The position numbers were made by a program, and so were the translations under genes. The notes under the pieces are model-generated. The model did no database searches. It was not told the origin of the DNA and saw nothing but the letters and a program-made list of their open reading frames with translations. A stretch of 18,663 bases of DNA, from positions 1 to 18,663 of the forward strand of contig NW_014012712.1 of NCBI RefSeq assembly GCF_000611645.1. Reading direction: 5' to 3'. Positions 18,106 through 18,663 of the stretch are shown here, piece after piece (within the stretch, counting starts at the first letter, position 1; each line of letters starts with the position of its first letter). The DNA is from Monoraphidium neglectum (taxonomy: Eukaryota > Chlorophyta > Chlorophyceae > Sphaeropleales > Selenastraceae).

Positions 18106-18663
18106 ATGCCGTGGATGCTGTCGATACTAGACGCCTCAGGCGCGCTTGGCGTGCTGAGGCTGTTGTTGCTGACAGTGGTGCTCGTTCATGCAAGCCTTGC
18201 GCAAACACAGGATCCACAGCGCCGGCTGGCCCCGCTGTGCATGCAGATGCTGCCACCCTCACCACGTATCCACCCACCCCTTCGACGCCTCCACAGATTC
18301 ATCAAGGGCGACACCCTTTATTTTGACGTCGTAGGGGCCGACCCGCCAGCCGCCCCGGCAAAGCGCAAGGGCGGTGGCGCGGCGGACGGCGATCACCAAC
18401 GTCAGCCGCCCAAACAGCGGCGACTCCAAAAGCAGCTCGCTTCCCAGGCGCCCCGCGGCGCCCCTGCAGCCGCACAAGCCACCGACGGCCGCGACGGCGG
18501 CGGCGGCGGCGGGCCAGTCGGTGGCGGCGGTGGCTTCGGTGACGGCGGTGGCGGCGGCCTCGGGGACACCAATGTGGGTTTCCAGCTGCTAAAGAAGGCC
18601 GGCTGGCGGCCGGGCTCTGGCCTGGGGAAGCACGAGCATGGCGACACCGAGCCGATCGCGCCC
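18106..18663 (+). CDS. G-patch domain protein, 3'-truncated by window end
   Basis: Open frame of 186 codons with no stop before the window edge. Residues from about 155 read NVGFQLLKKAGW, then RPGSGLGK, then TEPI: the G-patch signature (aromatic-x-LLK-x-x-GW-x-G-x-GLG-x) of RNA-processing and nuclear proteins that often activate DEAH helicases. Before it is a Gly-rich spacer and basic patches (AKRKGGG, KQRRLQK). The first 30 residues after ATG 18106 (hydrophobic core LGVLRLLLLTVVLVHASLAQ) look like a signal peptide, which is unusual for a nuclear protein. An alternative start is within an exon beginning after CTCCACAG at 18296. A 60-nt GT-AG intron (18237-18296) would preserve frame, so it cannot be excluded. 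The gene lies outside the duplication. Confidence 0.6.
   Translation, partial: MPWMLSILDASGALGVLRLLLLTVVLVHASLAQTQDPQRRLAPLCMQMLPPSPRIHPPLRRLHRFIKGDTLYFDVVGADPPAAPAKRKGGGAADGDHQRQPPKQRRLQKQLASQAPRGAPAAAQATDGRDGGGGGGPVGGGGGFGDGGGGGLGDTNVGFQLLKKAGWRPGSGLGKHEHGDTEPIAP

Noticed and set aside
1..18663. Defence system, prophage, integrase, transposase or CRISPR array
   Set aside because: No protein motif or repeat-spacer structure of these kinds was seen on either strand. Repeats present are trinucleotide runs and the segmental duplication.

Overview
The window looks like nuclear DNA of a green alga, most likely a chlorophyte. This is inferred from high GC, CAG/CTG-rich coding sequence with polyQ and polyA tracts, short GT-AG introns, and a conserved TGTAA motif (the usual green-algal poly(A) signal) downstream of two genes. 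No bacterial operon features, rRNA, tRNA or CRISPR array were seen.

The dominant structure is a tandem segmental duplication with a unit of about 8 to 10 kb. Copy 1 runs from the left edge to about 7830, and copy 2 from about 9630 to about 17970. Each copy holds, left to right: (i) on the plus strand, the terminal exons of a gene with a tentative B3-like domain, a polyQ tract and a helical C-terminus; (ii) on the minus strand, a four-exon gene for a secreted, sequon-rich, coiled-coil protein ending in an NC10/endostatin-like domain; (iii) on the minus strand, a low-complexity Ala/Gln-rich gene followed by a well conserved exon pair of unknown function. Between the copies (about 7830 to 9700) lies a further unit of the B3-like gene family, so that family occurs three times. 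The right end (18106 to 18663) is unduplicated and holds the 5' part of a G-patch gene cut by the window edge.

The best-supported genes are the two NC10/endostatin-like paralogues (1908-4271 and 11927-14328). I reconstructed four exons in each by reading both copies. Splice phases, a 37-nt mini-exon, the signal peptide and four domain cysteines are all conserved. The duplicates have otherwise fared differently. The left B3-like copy carries a nonsense codon and several frameshifts, the middle copy carries stops, and the right copy (9882-11013) is open if one 91-nt intron is spliced. The Ala/Gln gene is damaged in copy 1 and arguably in copy 2.

The window is best read as a recently duplicated algal gene cluster with ongoing pseudogenisation, intron presence/absence polymorphism and trinucleotide-repeat length change. 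I do not see a defence system or a mobile element with a recognisable transposase.
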